Assembly (NCBI GenBank): GCA_016202555.1
Contig: JACQOL010000002.1
Span: forward strand, 1 to 5,886
DNA from: Chloroflexota bacterium
GTDB lineage: Bacteria; Chloroflexota; Dehalococcoidia; Dehalococcoidales; UBA2162
Direction of reading: 5' to 3'
Length of the DNA: 5,886 nt
Within the stretch, counting starts at the first letter, position 1. Each line of letters starts with the position of its first letter. Shown piece by piece: positions 5,573 through 5,886 of the stretch. Below the pieces are notes generated by a model. That model saw only the letters and a list, made by a program, of their open reading frames with translations, did not search any database and was not told the origin of the DNA. Made by a program: the position numbers and the translations under genes.

Positions 5573-5886
5573 TCAGGGGGCAGTCTCAACCGATGCCTCT
5601 TGCTCAGTTTCGGTCACTCTCTTCAATGCCTCTAAGGCAACCTCTAGCTGGCTATCATCAGGTTCTCTGGTGGTCAGTCCTTGTAGCCATAGTCCCGGAG
5701 CCAGCATAGCCCTGACCAAACCATTATCGCTATGCCGGCCACCAAAATAGATAACTTCATAGCCCAGAGCGGCAATAACCGGGATGAGGACAAGGCGCGA
5801 CAGCACCATTAACCACAACGAGTGTAGACCAATCAAAGCAAAAACAACAATAGATATGCTCAAGACAACAAACAAAAAACTGGTAC
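5573..5886 (-). CDS. DUF1385 family protein (YqhQ-like), C-terminal part, cut by window edge
   Basis: The minus-strand frame is open to the right edge, so the N-terminal part is missing; 103 residues are visible. A hydrophobic stretch at visible residues 3-40 probably forms one or two membrane helices. After it come YEVIYFGGRHSDN (42-54), LVRAMLAPGLWLQ (56-68) and TTREPDD (71-77), then an amphipathic tail QLEVALEAL and a charged end. This C-terminal block is characteristic, from memory, of DUF1385 proteins, which are annotated as putative metal-dependent enzymes but have no established function. The internal TTG at 5875 is not taken as the start because the homologous TSFL reading continues upstream. 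Its stop lies 7 bp from that of hisI, tail to tail, with no terminator between. Family assignment is good; function is unknown. Confidence 0.85.
   Translation of the reverse strand, partial: TSFLFVVLSISIVVFALIGLHSLWLMVLSRLVLIPVIAALGYEVIYFGGRHSDNGLVRAMLAPGLWLQGLTTREPDDSQLEVALEALKRVTETEQEASVETAP

Overview
The window reads as an ordinary housekeeping stretch of a bacterial chromosome with roughly even base composition. Protein-level similarity recalled from memory (EtfBA, ArgS, a TrpS with a four-cysteine motif, monofunctional HisI, DUF1385 protein) suggests an anaerobic Chloroflexota lineage, possibly Dehalococcoidia. That placement is an inference and has not been tested by a search. I see no mobile element, CRISPR array, RNA gene or defence system.

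Layout, left to right. (1) The 3' two-thirds of etfB (3-509, cut by the window edge) and complete etfA (549-1547) encode the two subunits of an electron transfer flavoprotein. (2) A 125-bp gap holds a weak terminator-like element and a clear extended -10 promoter, followed by argS (arginyl-tRNA synthetase). (3) A 62-bp gap with a second extended -10 promoter precedes trpS (tryptophanyl-tRNA synthetase), which carries the Cys spacing of the [4Fe-4S] TrpRS type. (4) hisA follows trpS after 43 bp with no visible promoter, so it is probably cotranscribed. (5) A 107-bp gap contains two inverted repeats and leads into hisI. HisA and HisI catalyse two consecutive-pathway steps of histidine synthesis (HisI first, then HisA). 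(6) A DUF1385 membrane-associated protein gene on the minus strand converges on hisI with only 7 bp between stops and runs off the right edge.

The most notable features are translation starts. hisA has no ATG, GTG or TTG codon at its expected N-terminus: a good Shine-Dalgarno sequence sits 8 nt before ATA, followed by a textbook HisA N-terminus, with an in-frame stop just upstream. argS likewise has a strong Shine-Dalgarno sequence in front of ACG (or ATA six bases later), again with an in-frame stop upstream. Either this organism uses rare non-NTG/AUA starts at these two genes, or there are sequence errors. The hisA-hisI spacer also carries a C-rich arm that can pair with either of two identical G-rich copies, one of which supplies the hisI ribosome-binding site. 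This is a possible translational switch or simply a dispersed palindromic repeat. I did not find a convincing undescribed multi-gene system.
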